A DNA stretch of 64,000 nt from Chlamydiota bacterium (GCA_021772335.1 JAJFMD010000007.1:186001-250000); one strand, 5' to 3'; shown: positions 19,932 to 28,954, counted from the first letter of the stretch. The notes: generated by a model from the sequence alone, not told the origin. Numbers and translations are program-made.

Positions 19932-21542
19932 TTAGAGCAAGGGTTTTCGATACTTAAGAAAAATGGCAGTAAGCAGAAGGCAAATTCCTAGAATTCCTGC
20001 ATCGCCAATCATTGTGTAAATCGTCTTGCGCGATTTCATTTCAACATCTGCGCATAAAACCCCCTGTCGATTCTCCACGCCAGATAGCATAGCTACTGTA
20101 TTTCCTGAGTAATCGACAACAGCGGTAACGCCTGTATTGCAAGCGCGCAATAAGGGGGCTCCATTTTCCACAGCTCTTACACGCCCTAGATAAAAATGCT
20201 GCAATGGCAATTTAGATTGAGGGAACCAACCATCGTTTGTCAGATTGATTAAAACTTCAGCCCCCTTTTTTCTTCCCTCACGCAATAACTCTGGAAATGT
20301 TTCATCATAACAAATTGAAAGAGAACAAGGCTCTGTTCCATTAATGACTTCAGTTGTATCTCCTGCTGTAAAAAATCCTGATATACCAAAGCGTTCTGCC
20401 AGTCCTCTGCAAAAGCTAAATGGGAGATACTCTCCTAGAGGAACTAATACTCTTTTTTTATAACAGGCAGGATTTTCTTGCGCCGGTTGAAAATATAGGG
20501 CAGCATTATAACTATTGCCCGCTTCTCTATAATCAAACCCAACGATTACATCAGCATCAAAGCTATTGGAAATTAACTGCGCCCAATCAGCATTAGAAAT
20601 TTTTCTTCCATCCGTGATTTCTACATCCCTACCAAGCTCATGCTTAAAAATAGCTTTGACATCTGCCACAGCATAAATCCTACTCATAGCTTCAAAAGGA
20701 ACCACTGCCTCAGGAAGCACAATCAAATCAGCCTTGTTAGCATAATTCTCATTAAGCATTTTTATTATAGACCACCACTGCTGTAGCGGATGAACAAAAT
20801 GCTCTGAATAGCTAGATAAAAAAGATTTTTGCGCAGGATAAAGCCCCGGCTGAACAAGCATCACATGCAAACTACGCTTTGATTGAACTGCACCATGTAA
20901 ATGGTAAGAAAAACCGCTAATCATCACAGCGCATATGGCAATAAAAAACCCGAGCAATCCCTTTCCACGATTTTGCCAAGCTCGGAAAAACAGTAGATTG
21001 AGCAATATAACGAGATAAGAGAGTAAATAAATTCCTCCTACCGCAGAGAGCTGGAGAGGATATGCCAATGTTGTTAATCGCAGGCCAAGTGGGTCCCAAG
21101 AAAATCCACAGAGAAAATATAGTCTACTATATTCCGCTAAAACCCATAGCGCGGGCAGAAAAAAACATGCAGGTAATGAAAGCTTTTGCCGCATAACAAC
21201 ATTTGAGAAAATTGCAAATTGCAACCCAATCAGCAAAGATAAGATCACATATACAAAAAGTATTCCTACACCGTGATATTCGGTTGTAGCCATCCAAGAG
21301 ATAGAAATGAGCTCTACGCAAGCAAACCAGAGCAAACTAATAAAAAATTGCTTTTGAGTAGTAAAATTTTCAATGCTACTCCAAAAAAGTGCAAATCCAC
21401 ACACCGCCGCCATAGGAGCTAACACTCCAATCCAAGCAGGTTGTCCAAAAGCAACAAGAAATAAAGAAATTATTAATGGATAAATATACGCGTATCTAGT
21501 CAGAAGAGAGGTTTGATTGATAGCGTAAATGGTTTGATCCAT
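19932..21542 (-). CDS. lnt: apolipoprotein N-acyltransferase
   Basis: Inner-membrane enzyme that adds the third acyl chain to lipoproteins. About seven N-terminal hydrophobic segments (roughly residues 12-220) are followed by a nitrilase domain. The catalytic triad contexts are visible: Glu in LIVLPEAVVPFE, Lys in CYKKRVLVPLGEYLPF, Cys in SLSICYDETFPE. A C-terminal membrane helix follows. I chose ATG 21542 (536 aa); a TTG nine codons earlier is possible and neither has a strong ribosome-binding site. The start lies inside the end of the DoxX-like gene. Substrates in this window include the lipoproteins at 30345 and 58580. Confidence 0.95.
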   Translation of the reverse strand: MDQTIYAINQTSLLTRYAYIYPLIISLFLVAFGQPAWIGVLAPMAAVCGFALFWSSIENFTTQKQFFISLLWFACVELISISWMATTEYHGVGILFVYVILSLLIGLQFAIFSNVVMRQKLSLPACFFLPALWVLAEYSRLYFLCGFSWDPLGLRLTTLAYPLQLSAVGGIYLLSYLVILLNLLFFRAWQNRGKGLLGFFIAICAVMISGFSYHLHGAVQSKRSLHVMLVQPGLYPAQKSFLSSYSEHFVHPLQQWWSIIKMLNENYANKADLIVLPEAVVPFEAMSRIYAVADVKAIFKHELGRDVEITDGRKISNADWAQLISNSFDADVIVGFDYREAGNSYNAALYFQPAQENPACYKKRVLVPLGEYLPFSFCRGLAERFGISGFFTAGDTTEVINGTEPCSLSICYDETFPELLREGRKKGAEVLINLTNDGWFPQSKLPLQHFYLGRVRAVENGAPLLRACNTGVTAVVDYSGNTVAMLSGVENRQGVLCADVEMKSRKTIYTMIGDAGILGICLLLTAIFLKYRKPLL

Positions 21543-21957
21543 AGGCAAAAACGAGCAGCAGGCCGCCAAAAATAGCGAGGTTTTTCAAAAACATGATCAT
21601 TTGTATTTGGCGCTCATCTCCTTGAAGATCCCAAAAACGATGCATAACAATCGTTGCTGGAATTAAAAAAAGCATTAACAGAAAAGCCCCAAAACGCACT
21701 TTAACTCCTAATAATACGAGGATTCCGCCTAATAACTCCAGAACAATTGTCGTAATAATAAGAGTTTGAGCATGAGCAAGGGCCTGGTCAATAATCACTT
21801 CCAACCACTCAATTCGATGAACGGTTGTGAGAAATTGACTGAGTTTGTCGACCAACTGAGCTTCAGCAGTCTGTATATCCATGATTTTGCTAATTCCGGA
21901 TAAAATAAAAATTACACTAAGACATACCCGGCCTAAAACAATTAGTAATACTTGCAT
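21496..21957 (-). CDS. DoxX-family membrane protein
   Basis: 153 aa, four hydrophobic segments. The N-terminal GRVCLSVIFILSGISKI and the loop PATIVMHRFWDLQGDERQ match the DoxX/YphA-like family of small integral membrane proteins. Members are linked to redox or quinone metabolism in some bacteria, but the exact role here is unknown. It overlaps the start of lnt by 47 bases and shares its strand, so the two are probably co-transcribed. Confidence 0.8.
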   Translation of the reverse strand: MQVLLIVLGRVCLSVIFILSGISKIMDIQTAEAQLVDKLSQFLTTVHRIEWLEVIIDQALAHAQTLIITTIVLELLGGILVLLGVKVRFGAFLLMLFLIPATIVMHRFWDLQGDERQIQMIMFLKNLAIFGGLLLVFAYGSNHLRYQSNLSSD

Positions 21958-22009
21958 CTCTTCCCCTTAAATTTATCTTTTCACTAAAAATAAAATAATA
22001 ACTATTTCT

Positions 22010-22020
22010 GGTCCAGGACC
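22010..22020. other. short palindrome in divergent intergenic region
   Basis: GGTCCAGGACC, 5-bp arms around a single A, in the 153-base gap between divergent doxX-like (minus) and Inc-like (plus) genes. It could be an operator; no other copy was seen. Confidence 0.25.
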
Positions 22021-22110
22021 GATCTGTTTAATTTCAAAAAAAACACTTCTCATTAATGCTAATATTCAATTAAAATGTTCTTATCTTAATCTTAACAATG
22101 GAGATATGAC

Positions 22111-23166
22111 ATGGCACAACCCCAAGCAATTCCAGCAGCTACTGCCCAGCAAATGTTTGACATTTACAATGTTGAAGCAAAAACGCTGCCAAGACAGCTC
22201 CCTGATGCAATAACCGCAAATCTTTGCACAGCAGAGAGAAAGTCTCTAGTAAAGAATAACAATAACCTTATTAGCGATCTAAGCGGCATCGTTTCAGATC
22301 TCACAAAGAAAATTAAAACAAAAGAAAGAAAACTAGAAGTAATCCCTTTTACAGGCAATCAAGCTGCCGTTAAGGAAGCACTTGCTAATGAAGCTTCTAA
22401 ACTTTCTTCTACTAAAAAGTCATTACGCGTCCTCAATCGTCACGAGAAAGTTCTTGAATGGAAAACATCACGCAAACAACTTATGATTACTGCGCTTGTA
22501 TTCACAATTGTCGGTGCTGCACTCGCTGGAATCTCATCTCTTTTTGCTTTTGGTCTTCCTCTTATCATCGCAGGTTCTGCACTCCTAGCTATTGCTCTCG
22601 GAACAGGCATTGGCGCTATTGCTAAAAACTGCCAATACAACAAAGAGCTCAATAAAACAGCTCAGTATTTCATCGATCTAAAAAAACATGCTGCTCATCT
22701 CGCCTTTGCTGAAGTCAACAATTTAACTCAAACTACAGATCCCCAGATGGTCAAAGATGCACTCAAAGTATTTAATCATGTTGCTCCAGCTCTTATTGCA
22801 CAAGGCCTGGTAGAACTAAGTGCAGTTATTCAAAGCGCACAAAAAACGCCTGGCAACAGTCAACCGCGTGGATATATTGAATCTTCCCTAATTTATGATG
22901 CACCACCGATGGCAGCCAATACCTATCAACAGGGACCACATGCTAATCAAGAATTTACTACCCCTCAACGTCGCGGTAATGATGGACAGCATAATAGTCC
23001 TAATCAAACTGTAGGAGTAGAAGATTTTGGACGATTTGCACCTATTCAACCTACTCCTGCACTCGAGCACATAGGTAAAGTATTCCAAGATAAAAATGCC
23101 GACCCAGGCTTAGGTCAGTTTCTCTTGAACATAATGTTAAATTGCCAAGAAGTACTTAAAGTCTAA
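22111..23166 (+). CDS. putative Inc-like protein, second family, copy 1
   Basis: 351 aa. Residues 45-118 are charged and helical, likely coiled coil. Residues 124-171 are a bilobed hydrophobic region (LVFTIVGAALAGISSLFAF, a Gly-Leu-Pro turn, then LIIAGSALLAIALGTGIGAI), the Inc hallmark. A short conserved NCQYNKELNKTAQY block follows, then a variable Pro/Gln/Asn-rich C-terminal half. No signal peptide. A GGAGA ribosome-binding site sits before ATG 22111. It is a paralog of the next gene (conserved LPRxxPxxI...LCT at residues 26-39) but not visibly related to the pair at 13853-16398. Function unknown; inclusion-membrane localisation is inferred. Confidence 0.78.
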   Translation: MAQPQAIPAATAQQMFDIYNVEAKTLPRQLPDAITANLCTAERKSLVKNNNNLISDLSGIVSDLTKKIKTKERKLEVIPFTGNQAAVKEALANEASKLSSTKKSLRVLNRHEKVLEWKTSRKQLMITALVFTIVGAALAGISSLFAFGLPLIIAGSALLAIALGTGIGAIAKNCQYNKELNKTAQYFIDLKKHAAHLAFAEVNNLTQTTDPQMVKDALKVFNHVAPALIAQGLVELSAVIQSAQKTPGNSQPRGYIESSLIYDAPPMAANTYQQGPHANQEFTTPQRRGNDGQHNSPNQTVGVEDFGRFAPIQPTPALEHIGKVFQDKNADPGLGQFLLNIMLNCQEVLKV

Positions 23167-23175
23167 ATGTCTTAT

Positions 23176-23214
23176 CACCAGCTGCAATAGAAACCTTGTA
23201 GCTGGTGTTTTTTT
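23176..23214 (+). terminator. rho-independent terminator after Inc-like copy 1
   Basis: A 12-bp stem (23176-23187 with 23196-23207, one G-U) and an 8-base loop, followed by seven T (23208-23214), ten bases after the stop codon. One of the clearest terminators in the window; it makes the second paralog depend on its own promoter. Confidence 0.9.
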
Positions 23215-23277
23215 ATTGAATTCTATTATTCATAACTGCATAAAATTTATTTATTTTGTGACTTAAGGAGCTCTAAG

Positions 23278-24390
23278 ATGACCGCAACAATACCTCCAAA
23301 TACTATTCGTCAGCTTTATGATGTTTTTAATATCGAAGGCCAAGCACTCCCTAGAGAAATTCCCGAGTCGATCTCTAAGCACTTATGCACAATGCAGCAA
23401 CATTCTGTTGAACGGCACAATTCTCGTTTGATCCGTAATTTATGCACCGTCATTTCTGATGTTCAGAAGAAAGTCTCTAACCTAGAGAAAAAATTAAATA
23501 TCAAACCTCTTACCGGTAGCGATCTTGTTATTAAAGAAGAAATTGCTAATGAATCTGTCAAGTTATCCGCAAAAGAAAAATCGTTAAAAGTCTTAAACAG
23601 CCATGATAAAGTTCTTAGCTGGCAAACAGAGCGCAAACACCTTGCTATCGCAACTCTTGTAATTGCTGTCATTGGAGCTGCTCTTGCTGCGCTATCTGCC
23701 CTTTTTGTATGCCCCCTTCCTCTAATTATTGCAGGTTCGGTTGTTCTCACAGCAGCGCTTGGCACTGGAATAGGTTCTTTAGTAAAAAATAGCCAATACA
23801 ACAAAGAAGTTACAAAAATAGCTCAGTATATCGTCGATCTAAAAATACATATCTCTCATAGAGCTCATGAGCAATTTCAGCAAGCTGTAAACAATCAATC
23901 AGATGCAACAGATGTAATCACAACATTTAATTCGCTTCACCCAAGCATCATTTCAAATATCGTAAAAGAAGCGATTAAATTTATTGAGGAAGAAAAAGAC
24001 CAACCCTCACAAAATAATTCAGAACCTGAGCAAACTGTAGAAGACCATCCTGTTGTAGCTCAATATGCTCCTATTTCACCAATTAGATCTAGAGTTATGA
24101 GAACTTTTCAGCCTCCACATAATGCTAGCACGCCTATTAGGAACTTATTTGCTGAAGTTAATTTTGCTGAGAACAAACGTGCTGCTACAACATCCACACC
24201 TTCTCAACCAACACGAGTTCAAACATCAAGAGAACCCCAACAAAATTTCACTCCAATAATAAATTTTTCTCATCCGGCTATGGATTATGTAGATACTTTG
24301 ATTGCAGGGAAATCTGACGATTGGAAATCACTTTTTTCTACACTTTTTGAAATTACAACCGATATGCAACAAGCTATAAAAATTTCTTAA
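23278..24390 (+). CDS. putative Inc-like protein, second family, copy 2
   Basis: 370 aa, paralog of the preceding gene along the first 200 residues: conserved N-terminal LPREIPESISKHLCT, a coiled-coil-like segment, and a bilobed hydrophobic region at residues 122-169 with the turn CPLP. The C-terminal half differs in sequence and is Gln/Asn/Pro/Ser-rich, so the two copies diverge where an Inc protein would face the host cytosol. A strong ribosome-binding site (AAGGAG) is seven bases before ATG. It follows a terminator and so must have its own promoter. Function unknown. Confidence 0.78.
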   Translation: MTATIPPNTIRQLYDVFNIEGQALPREIPESISKHLCTMQQHSVERHNSRLIRNLCTVISDVQKKVSNLEKKLNIKPLTGSDLVIKEEIANESVKLSAKEKSLKVLNSHDKVLSWQTERKHLAIATLVIAVIGAALAALSALFVCPLPLIIAGSVVLTAALGTGIGSLVKNSQYNKEVTKIAQYIVDLKIHISHRAHEQFQQAVNNQSDATDVITTFNSLHPSIISNIVKEAIKFIEEEKDQPSQNNSEPEQTVEDHPVVAQYAPISPIRSRVMRTFQPPHNASTPIRNLFAEVNFAENKRAATTSTPSQPTRVQTSREPQQNFTPIINFSHPAMDYVDTLIAGKSDDWKSLFSTLFEITTDMQQAIKIS

Positions 24391-24463
24391 TACTGTTGTT
24401 CTTATTTGTTTGTAATCAATCTAGTTTTACTTTAGAATTTCGGTTTAATTAATTTATATTATA

Positions 24464-24622
24464 AGCCTGTTGAAAAACTGCTTTCTACAATAGGTTTTAG
24501 ATTTTTTAGAAAAAAATTTCGCTGGTTGCGAAGGACAGCTCTAGAGGAGCTTCTCAAAGCAGAAGAGAAGTTTTTAGCAAAAAAATAAATCCCAGTGACT
24601 GGAATGAGATTTTCAGCAGGCT
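24464..24622. repeat. MITE-like element, most complete copy
   Basis: About 159 bases bounded by imperfect terminal inverted repeats: AGCCTGTTGAAAA (24464-24476) and TTTTCAGCAGGCT (24610-24622), one mismatch. It has no coding capacity and is AT-rich. Partial copies occur at 13591, 30241, 37046 and 43704. It ends four bases before the rsmB start codon, so it supplies the rsmB leader. Confidence 0.65.
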
Positions 24623-24626
24623 CATT

Positions 24627-25757
24627 ATGTTAACACCTTTTCGTCAGCGTCATTTATTGACTCTCCTCAATGATTTTGAACAAAGCACATTTCCTTTAGA
24701 TAGCTTTTTAAATAGCTATTTTAGGGCACATAAAGCGATTGGATCAAAGGATCGTCGCTTGCTAAGTGAAATGAGCTATGGGTTGACACGATGGAGAGGC
24801 TTAATCGATTATTTATGTCCTAGGCCATTAAGCTGGGAAAATCGAATCGATGTTTTTGTAAAGCTTACGCCTGAAAAAGCCCTTGAAGATCAAACTATCC
24901 CCTCACATGTCCGCATTAGTTTTCCAAAAGCGCTTTTTGAAATGATCTCAGAACAATATGGCGAAGAAAATGCACTTGAGATCTGCTTAAATAGCAATCA
25001 GCGCGCTCCTCTAACGATTCGGGTTAATCAACTAAAGTGCACGCGTGATGCATTGTTTGAAAAATGGAATGATCAATTTGATATTGTTAAAACAGAGAGC
25101 GCTCCATACGGCATTACGATTAATGAGCGCATGCAGCTCTTTCAATTGCCTGAATTTAAGAAAGGATGCTTTGAAGTGCAAGATGAAGGCAGCCAGTTAA
25201 TTGGAGAAATTATTCAAGCTAAACCTGGCGAACATATCCTCGATTATTGCGCAGGGTCAGGAGGCAAAACGCTCGCATTTGCGCCTGGGATGCAAGGCAC
25301 AGGTCAAATCTATTTGCATGACAAACGGAAACGAGCACTCATTGAAGCAAAAAAAAGATTGTGTCGAGCAGGTATTGAAAATGCGCAGATCATAGAATTT
25401 GGAAGCGCAAAGTTAAAAAAACTCGAAGGAAAAATCGATGCAGTGTTACTCGATGTGCCCTGCAGTGGTAGTGGCACTTTAAGACGTAACCCCGATTTGA
25501 AGTGGCGTTTTGATAAGAGTGATTTTCAACAATTGCTACAAAAGCAAGCTGACATTTTAAATCAAACAGCGCGTTATGTTAAACCAGGTGGCAGACTGAT
25601 CTATGCAACATGCAGTTTACTTACTGAAGAAAATGAAAAGCAGATTGAGCAATTTATCAATGAGCATCCTTTTAAAGTAGCTCAACCCTATTTTAAATCG
25701 CTGCCTACTCCTGGTGGAATGGACGGATTTTTCGCCGCTGTATTGCAAAAACTTTAA
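24627..25757 (+). CDS. rsmB: RsmB/NOP2-type rRNA cytosine-5 methyltransferase
   Basis: SAM-dependent 5-methylcytosine methyltransferase of the Fmu/Sun family, acting on 16S rRNA. It has an N-terminal NusB-like helical part (residues 1-70) and the SAM motif ILDYCAGSGGKTLAFA. The two cysteines of the RNA m5C mechanism are in DVPCSGSGTLRRNP and YATCSLLTEENEKQIEQF. At 376 aa it is shorter than E. coli RsmB (429). It is equivalent to C. trachomatis CT553 (fmu). The upstream region is entirely the MITE-like element, and no canonical ribosome-binding site is obvious. Confidence 0.9.
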   Translation: MLTPFRQRHLLTLLNDFEQSTFPLDSFLNSYFRAHKAIGSKDRRLLSEMSYGLTRWRGLIDYLCPRPLSWENRIDVFVKLTPEKALEDQTIPSHVRISFPKALFEMISEQYGEENALEICLNSNQRAPLTIRVNQLKCTRDALFEKWNDQFDIVKTESAPYGITINERMQLFQLPEFKKGCFEVQDEGSQLIGEIIQAKPGEHILDYCAGSGGKTLAFAPGMQGTGQIYLHDKRKRALIEAKKRLCRAGIENAQIIEFGSAKLKKLEGKIDAVLLDVPCSGSGTLRRNPDLKWRFDKSDFQQLLQKQADILNQTARYVKPGGRLIYATCSLLTEENEKQIEQFINEHPFKVAQPYFKSLPTPGGMDGFFAAVLQKL

Positions 25758-25807
25758 ACTAGAAATCCTTTAAGTTTCTTTGCTATAGTGAAGAGCAAGA
25801 GGTACGT

Positions 25808-26887
25808 ATGACAATGAAAAAAGCTTTTCCTTTTTTGTATTTATTAAGCTCAGCATTTCTTGCAGCTGATGCTCAACCCTTTAACTACACAGATGTTCCC
25901 AGCATGCAGCAAAAGGGCGAAGGTCAATTTGTCATTCAAAACCGCATTTTAACCATTGTACGAGACAATACGATCTCAGTTCTTGATGTCGTCAAAAAAA
26001 TGGATCTCGTTCTTAATCGTCACTATCCAGAAGCGCTTAAATCTAATTTTATGCGCTATCAGTTTTATGCATCGAATTGGCGCGCAACACTGATGCAAAT
26101 GATCGATGATGAACTGATTCTCGCTGATGCGGAAGCGGCTGAAATTAAAATCAATGATGGAGATATCCGCGAGACTATGCAGCAGCGCTTTGGACCAAAT
26201 ATCATGTCGACGCTAGACAGCCTTGGTCTTTCCTATGAAGAAGCACGTGATATGACCCATCGCGATATGGTTGTGCAAAGAATGGTATGGTTCCGCGTTA
26301 ATTCTAAGGCTCTTGTCAGTGTTAATTCCAAAGATATTAAAGATGCGTACCAAAAATTTTGTGTCGAGCATCCTCCCGTTGAAGAGTGGAATTACCAAGT
26401 GATTACAATTCGTAAAACTCAAGAAAACATTGGTAAAGTCATCGCTGGAAAAGCGTATCAACTTCTCGATTCAGCTAAAACAGATTTCGATAGCCTTGTA
26501 CACCGTTTGAAAACTGAAGCAGGCGATGAGTCATCTCTTATTTCCGTTTCGCGTGATTTTAAAACTGATGCACGCAATATGTCACAAGCACACAAAGAAG
26601 TTGTATTGAAAATGCATCCCGGTGAAATCACAAAACCTGTTTCTCAGCTTAGCAGAGTTGAAAATGCTCTTGTTGACAGAATTTATTACCTTAAAGACCA
26701 TGTGCGCACTGACACGCCTTCTTTTTACGACGTTTCTCATGTGTTGCATGAAGATCTTTTGCAAGAAGCTGTAAGCAATGGAACTGAAAGCTATATTTAT
26801 CGATTACGCAAACGATACGGTTTTGACGGTGAAAAAATCGAAGAAATGGTGCCTTCCTATTTGCAGCCATTTAGCATGTCCTCATGA
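25808..26887 (+). CDS. SurA-like periplasmic chaperone / peptidyl-prolyl isomerase
   Basis: 359 aa with a Sec signal peptide (residues 1-22, cleavage near ADA). The N-terminal part resembles the SurA chaperone domain (NRILTIVRDNTISVLDVVKK, then LILADAEAAEIKINDGDIRE). The C-terminal part is a degenerate parvulin-like region (MHPGEITKPV). Probably helps outer-membrane proteins fold in the periplasm. Its stop overlaps the rsmA start (ATGA), a coupling also seen in proteobacterial surA-rsmA regions. Catalytic PPIase activity is uncertain because the parvulin core is poorly conserved. Confidence 0.7.
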   Translation: MTMKKAFPFLYLLSSAFLAADAQPFNYTDVPSMQQKGEGQFVIQNRILTIVRDNTISVLDVVKKMDLVLNRHYPEALKSNFMRYQFYASNWRATLMQMIDDELILADAEAAEIKINDGDIRETMQQRFGPNIMSTLDSLGLSYEEARDMTHRDMVVQRMVWFRVNSKALVSVNSKDIKDAYQKFCVEHPPVEEWNYQVITIRKTQENIGKVIAGKAYQLLDSAKTDFDSLVHRLKTEAGDESSLISVSRDFKTDARNMSQAHKEVVLKMHPGEITKPVSQLSRVENALVDRIYYLKDHVRTDTPSFYDVSHVLHEDLLQEAVSNGTESYIYRLRKRYGFDGEKIEEMVPSYLQPFSMSS

Positions 26888-27720
26888 AACAACTCTACCG
26901 CCCTCGTCAGCTCAAACAGCTCTTAGCCTCGCAAGGAATTAAAACTTCTAAGAGTCTATCGCAAAATTTCTTAGTCGATGGCAATGTCATAGACAACTTG
27001 ATCCTAGCAGCTAATGTAGAGTCTGGAGAGCATATCTTAGAAATTGGTCCCGGACCAGGCGCCATCACTGAAAAACTCATTACCGCTGGAGCTGATGTTA
27101 TCGCTGTTGAAATCGATAGACGCTTGATTCAACATTTAAATACGCTTGGTTGCGAAGTTATCGAATCTGATATTCTCACTTTTCCTCTTGAAGATCAGTT
27201 AAAACAAAGATGGCAACAAAAGGGAAAAATTGTTGCAAATCTACCCTTCACGATAACCTCTCCTGTGCTAGGAAAGCTTTTGCCCTTATATGACTTAATT
27301 AGTTCGGTAACTGTCATTATTCAAAAAGAGGTAGCAGAGCGCATAACAGCTAAACCTTTTTCCAAAGACTATAGCTCTCTCACAGTCTTTGCGAATTATT
27401 TTAGCACGCCTAAAACCTGTTTTTCTATTTCTCGGCGCTCATTCATGCCCGCGCCTAAAGTTGATTCCGCTGTCGTTCAGTTCAACTTAAAGCAACCCTA
27501 TTTTACAAAATCAGATCAAGAATGCTTTTTTAAAATTGTACGCCTATTATTTCAACAGCGACGCAAAACAGTGCGCTCAATATTGAGTAACTACTACCCC
27601 AAAGAGCTTCTTGAAGCTGCTCTAGTAAAGATCAGCAGTCACGAGCTTGCAAGACCCGAAGAACTTTCTCTCGAACAATTTATCGCGTTCTATGAGCAAA
27701 TCGGTAAATTAAAAGACTAA
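26884..27720 (+). CDS. rsmA: 16S rRNA (adenine1518/1519-N6) dimethyltransferase
   Basis: KsgA dimethylates two adenines near the 3' end of 16S rRNA late in 30S assembly. The N-terminal KSLSQNFLVD, the SAM motif EIGPGPGAITEKL, and the catalytic NLPF motif (VANLPFTITSPVL) are intact. It is 278 aa, full length. It is translationally coupled to the SurA-like gene and overlaps the convergent dacF by 41 bases at the 3' end. Confidence 0.96.
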   Translation: MKQLYRPRQLKQLLASQGIKTSKSLSQNFLVDGNVIDNLILAANVESGEHILEIGPGPGAITEKLITAGADVIAVEIDRRLIQHLNTLGCEVIESDILTFPLEDQLKQRWQQKGKIVANLPFTITSPVLGKLLPLYDLISSVTVIIQKEVAERITAKPFSKDYSSLTVFANYFSTPKTCFSISRRSFMPAPKVDSAVVQFNLKQPYFTKSDQECFFKIVRLLFQQRRKTVRSILSNYYPKELLEAALVKISSHELARPEELSLEQFIAFYEQIGKLKD

Positions 27721-28954
27721 ATACCGCAAAACCTACTAATGCTAAAAACACTCTTCCCAGAGGTGAGTTCAGATAGATGAATGTATGGCTATAAATCCGA
27801 TGCTGCCATTTTTCTTCTACAGGGTATTTCGCGTGTAGTTTAACGGTCCTCAGGCTATTTCCATATTGATCAACTAAATGAACCTCTCCTACTTCTTGAT
27901 GCAGCCGTATAGGAAGCTTAAGCGGTTGCCATTCTGTTTTTAGAGAGCATGTTGGCTCTTCAGAAGGAAAATATTCTAAGGTAAGATCTCTCTCTAGTTC
28001 TGCTTTTAGAGATTGTGTCGCATGGGGAACATCGCATGTAAAAAAATCAAATTGGCGATTTAAAAAAGTACGAGAACTTTTCTTTTCGGCAAAAGCTGCA
28101 TCAAAAAGTTTGATCATATCCTTGTAACGCTGTTCTGTATTTTTAGTCTTCAGTACAACGCCAATTAAACAGCGGTGTTCATCTTCTGCAGCAGAAATAA
28201 GTGTATAGCCTGCTTTTGCATGATAACCAGTCTTAATCCCTACTGCTTTTGAATAATAAAAATGCTGCCCAGGTTTAATCAATCGATTACCCATTTTAAA
28301 AACTGAGGCTTTTTGCAAGTTGGTTTTAGGGCGAGGCATTTCAATAGTGCGCACCATCTCATTAAAATGAGAGTTGCGCATTGCATAGCGAGCCAGTTTT
28401 ACAAGATCATACGCCGTACTATAGTGATTGTCGTGGTGTAGTCCATGAGGGTTATTAAAGTGAGTATTATTTAGATCAAGTTGCTTGAGATAGTCATTAA
28501 GCTCCTCCATAAATTTGGGGACAGAACCTGAAATATGCCTTGCAAGCACATTCCCAGCATCATCTCCAGAACAGAGCATAAGACCGTGAAGTAGCGCACG
28601 TAAAGACATCTTCTCACCAATCTGCAGATTGATCACACATGCATCCGTCTCTAGACGATGCGGGGGACACAATGTATCATGAGCTTGTTTAATTGCTGGA
28701 AGAACCCGTTTTACATCATCATGTTTGACCAAAGCAATTTCATCGAGTAGATGATGTTTTTTCTCTAAAATAAAAATCGCTGTAGCTACTTTTGTAATAC
28801 TTGCCGGATAACAGCTTCGATCCGCGTTTTTTTCATAAAGAACAGCCCCCGTATCTGCATTGACAAGCAAGGCCATTGGAGCTTCAATATTGATTTTTAA
28901 CGGCTTGCAAGATAATAGAATGGGTAAAAGCAGTCCAAAAAGGCAAAAGCGCAT
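27680..28954 (-). CDS. dacF: D-alanyl-D-alanine carboxypeptidase (DacF/PBP5 family)
   Basis: Low-molecular-weight penicillin-binding protein trimming peptidoglycan stem peptides in the periplasm. An N-terminal signal (residues 1-16) could be a lipoprotein signal, with Cys16 in LPILLSC. The SxxK motif is PASITKVATA and KTG is GIKTGYHAKAG. The SxN motif, usually SGN, reads CSGDDAGN. A C-terminal membrane helix (about residues 400-418) and a basic tail anchor it. It is 424 aa. Likely equivalent to CT551. No good ribosome-binding site before ATG 28954. Confidence 0.92.
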   Translation of the reverse strand: MRFCLFGLLLPILLSCKPLKINIEAPMALLVNADTGAVLYEKNADRSCYPASITKVATAIFILEKKHHLLDEIALVKHDDVKRVLPAIKQAHDTLCPPHRLETDACVINLQIGEKMSLRALLHGLMLCSGDDAGNVLARHISGSVPKFMEELNDYLKQLDLNNTHFNNPHGLHHDNHYSTAYDLVKLARYAMRNSHFNEMVRTIEMPRPKTNLQKASVFKMGNRLIKPGQHFYYSKAVGIKTGYHAKAGYTLISAAEDEHRCLIGVVLKTKNTEQRYKDMIKLFDAAFAEKKSSRTFLNRQFDFFTCDVPHATQSLKAELERDLTLEYFPSEEPTCSLKTEWQPLKLPIRLHQEVGEVHLVDQYGNSLRTVKLHAKYPVEEKWQHRIYSHTFIYLNSPLGRVFLALVGFAVFSLLIYRFAHRTR

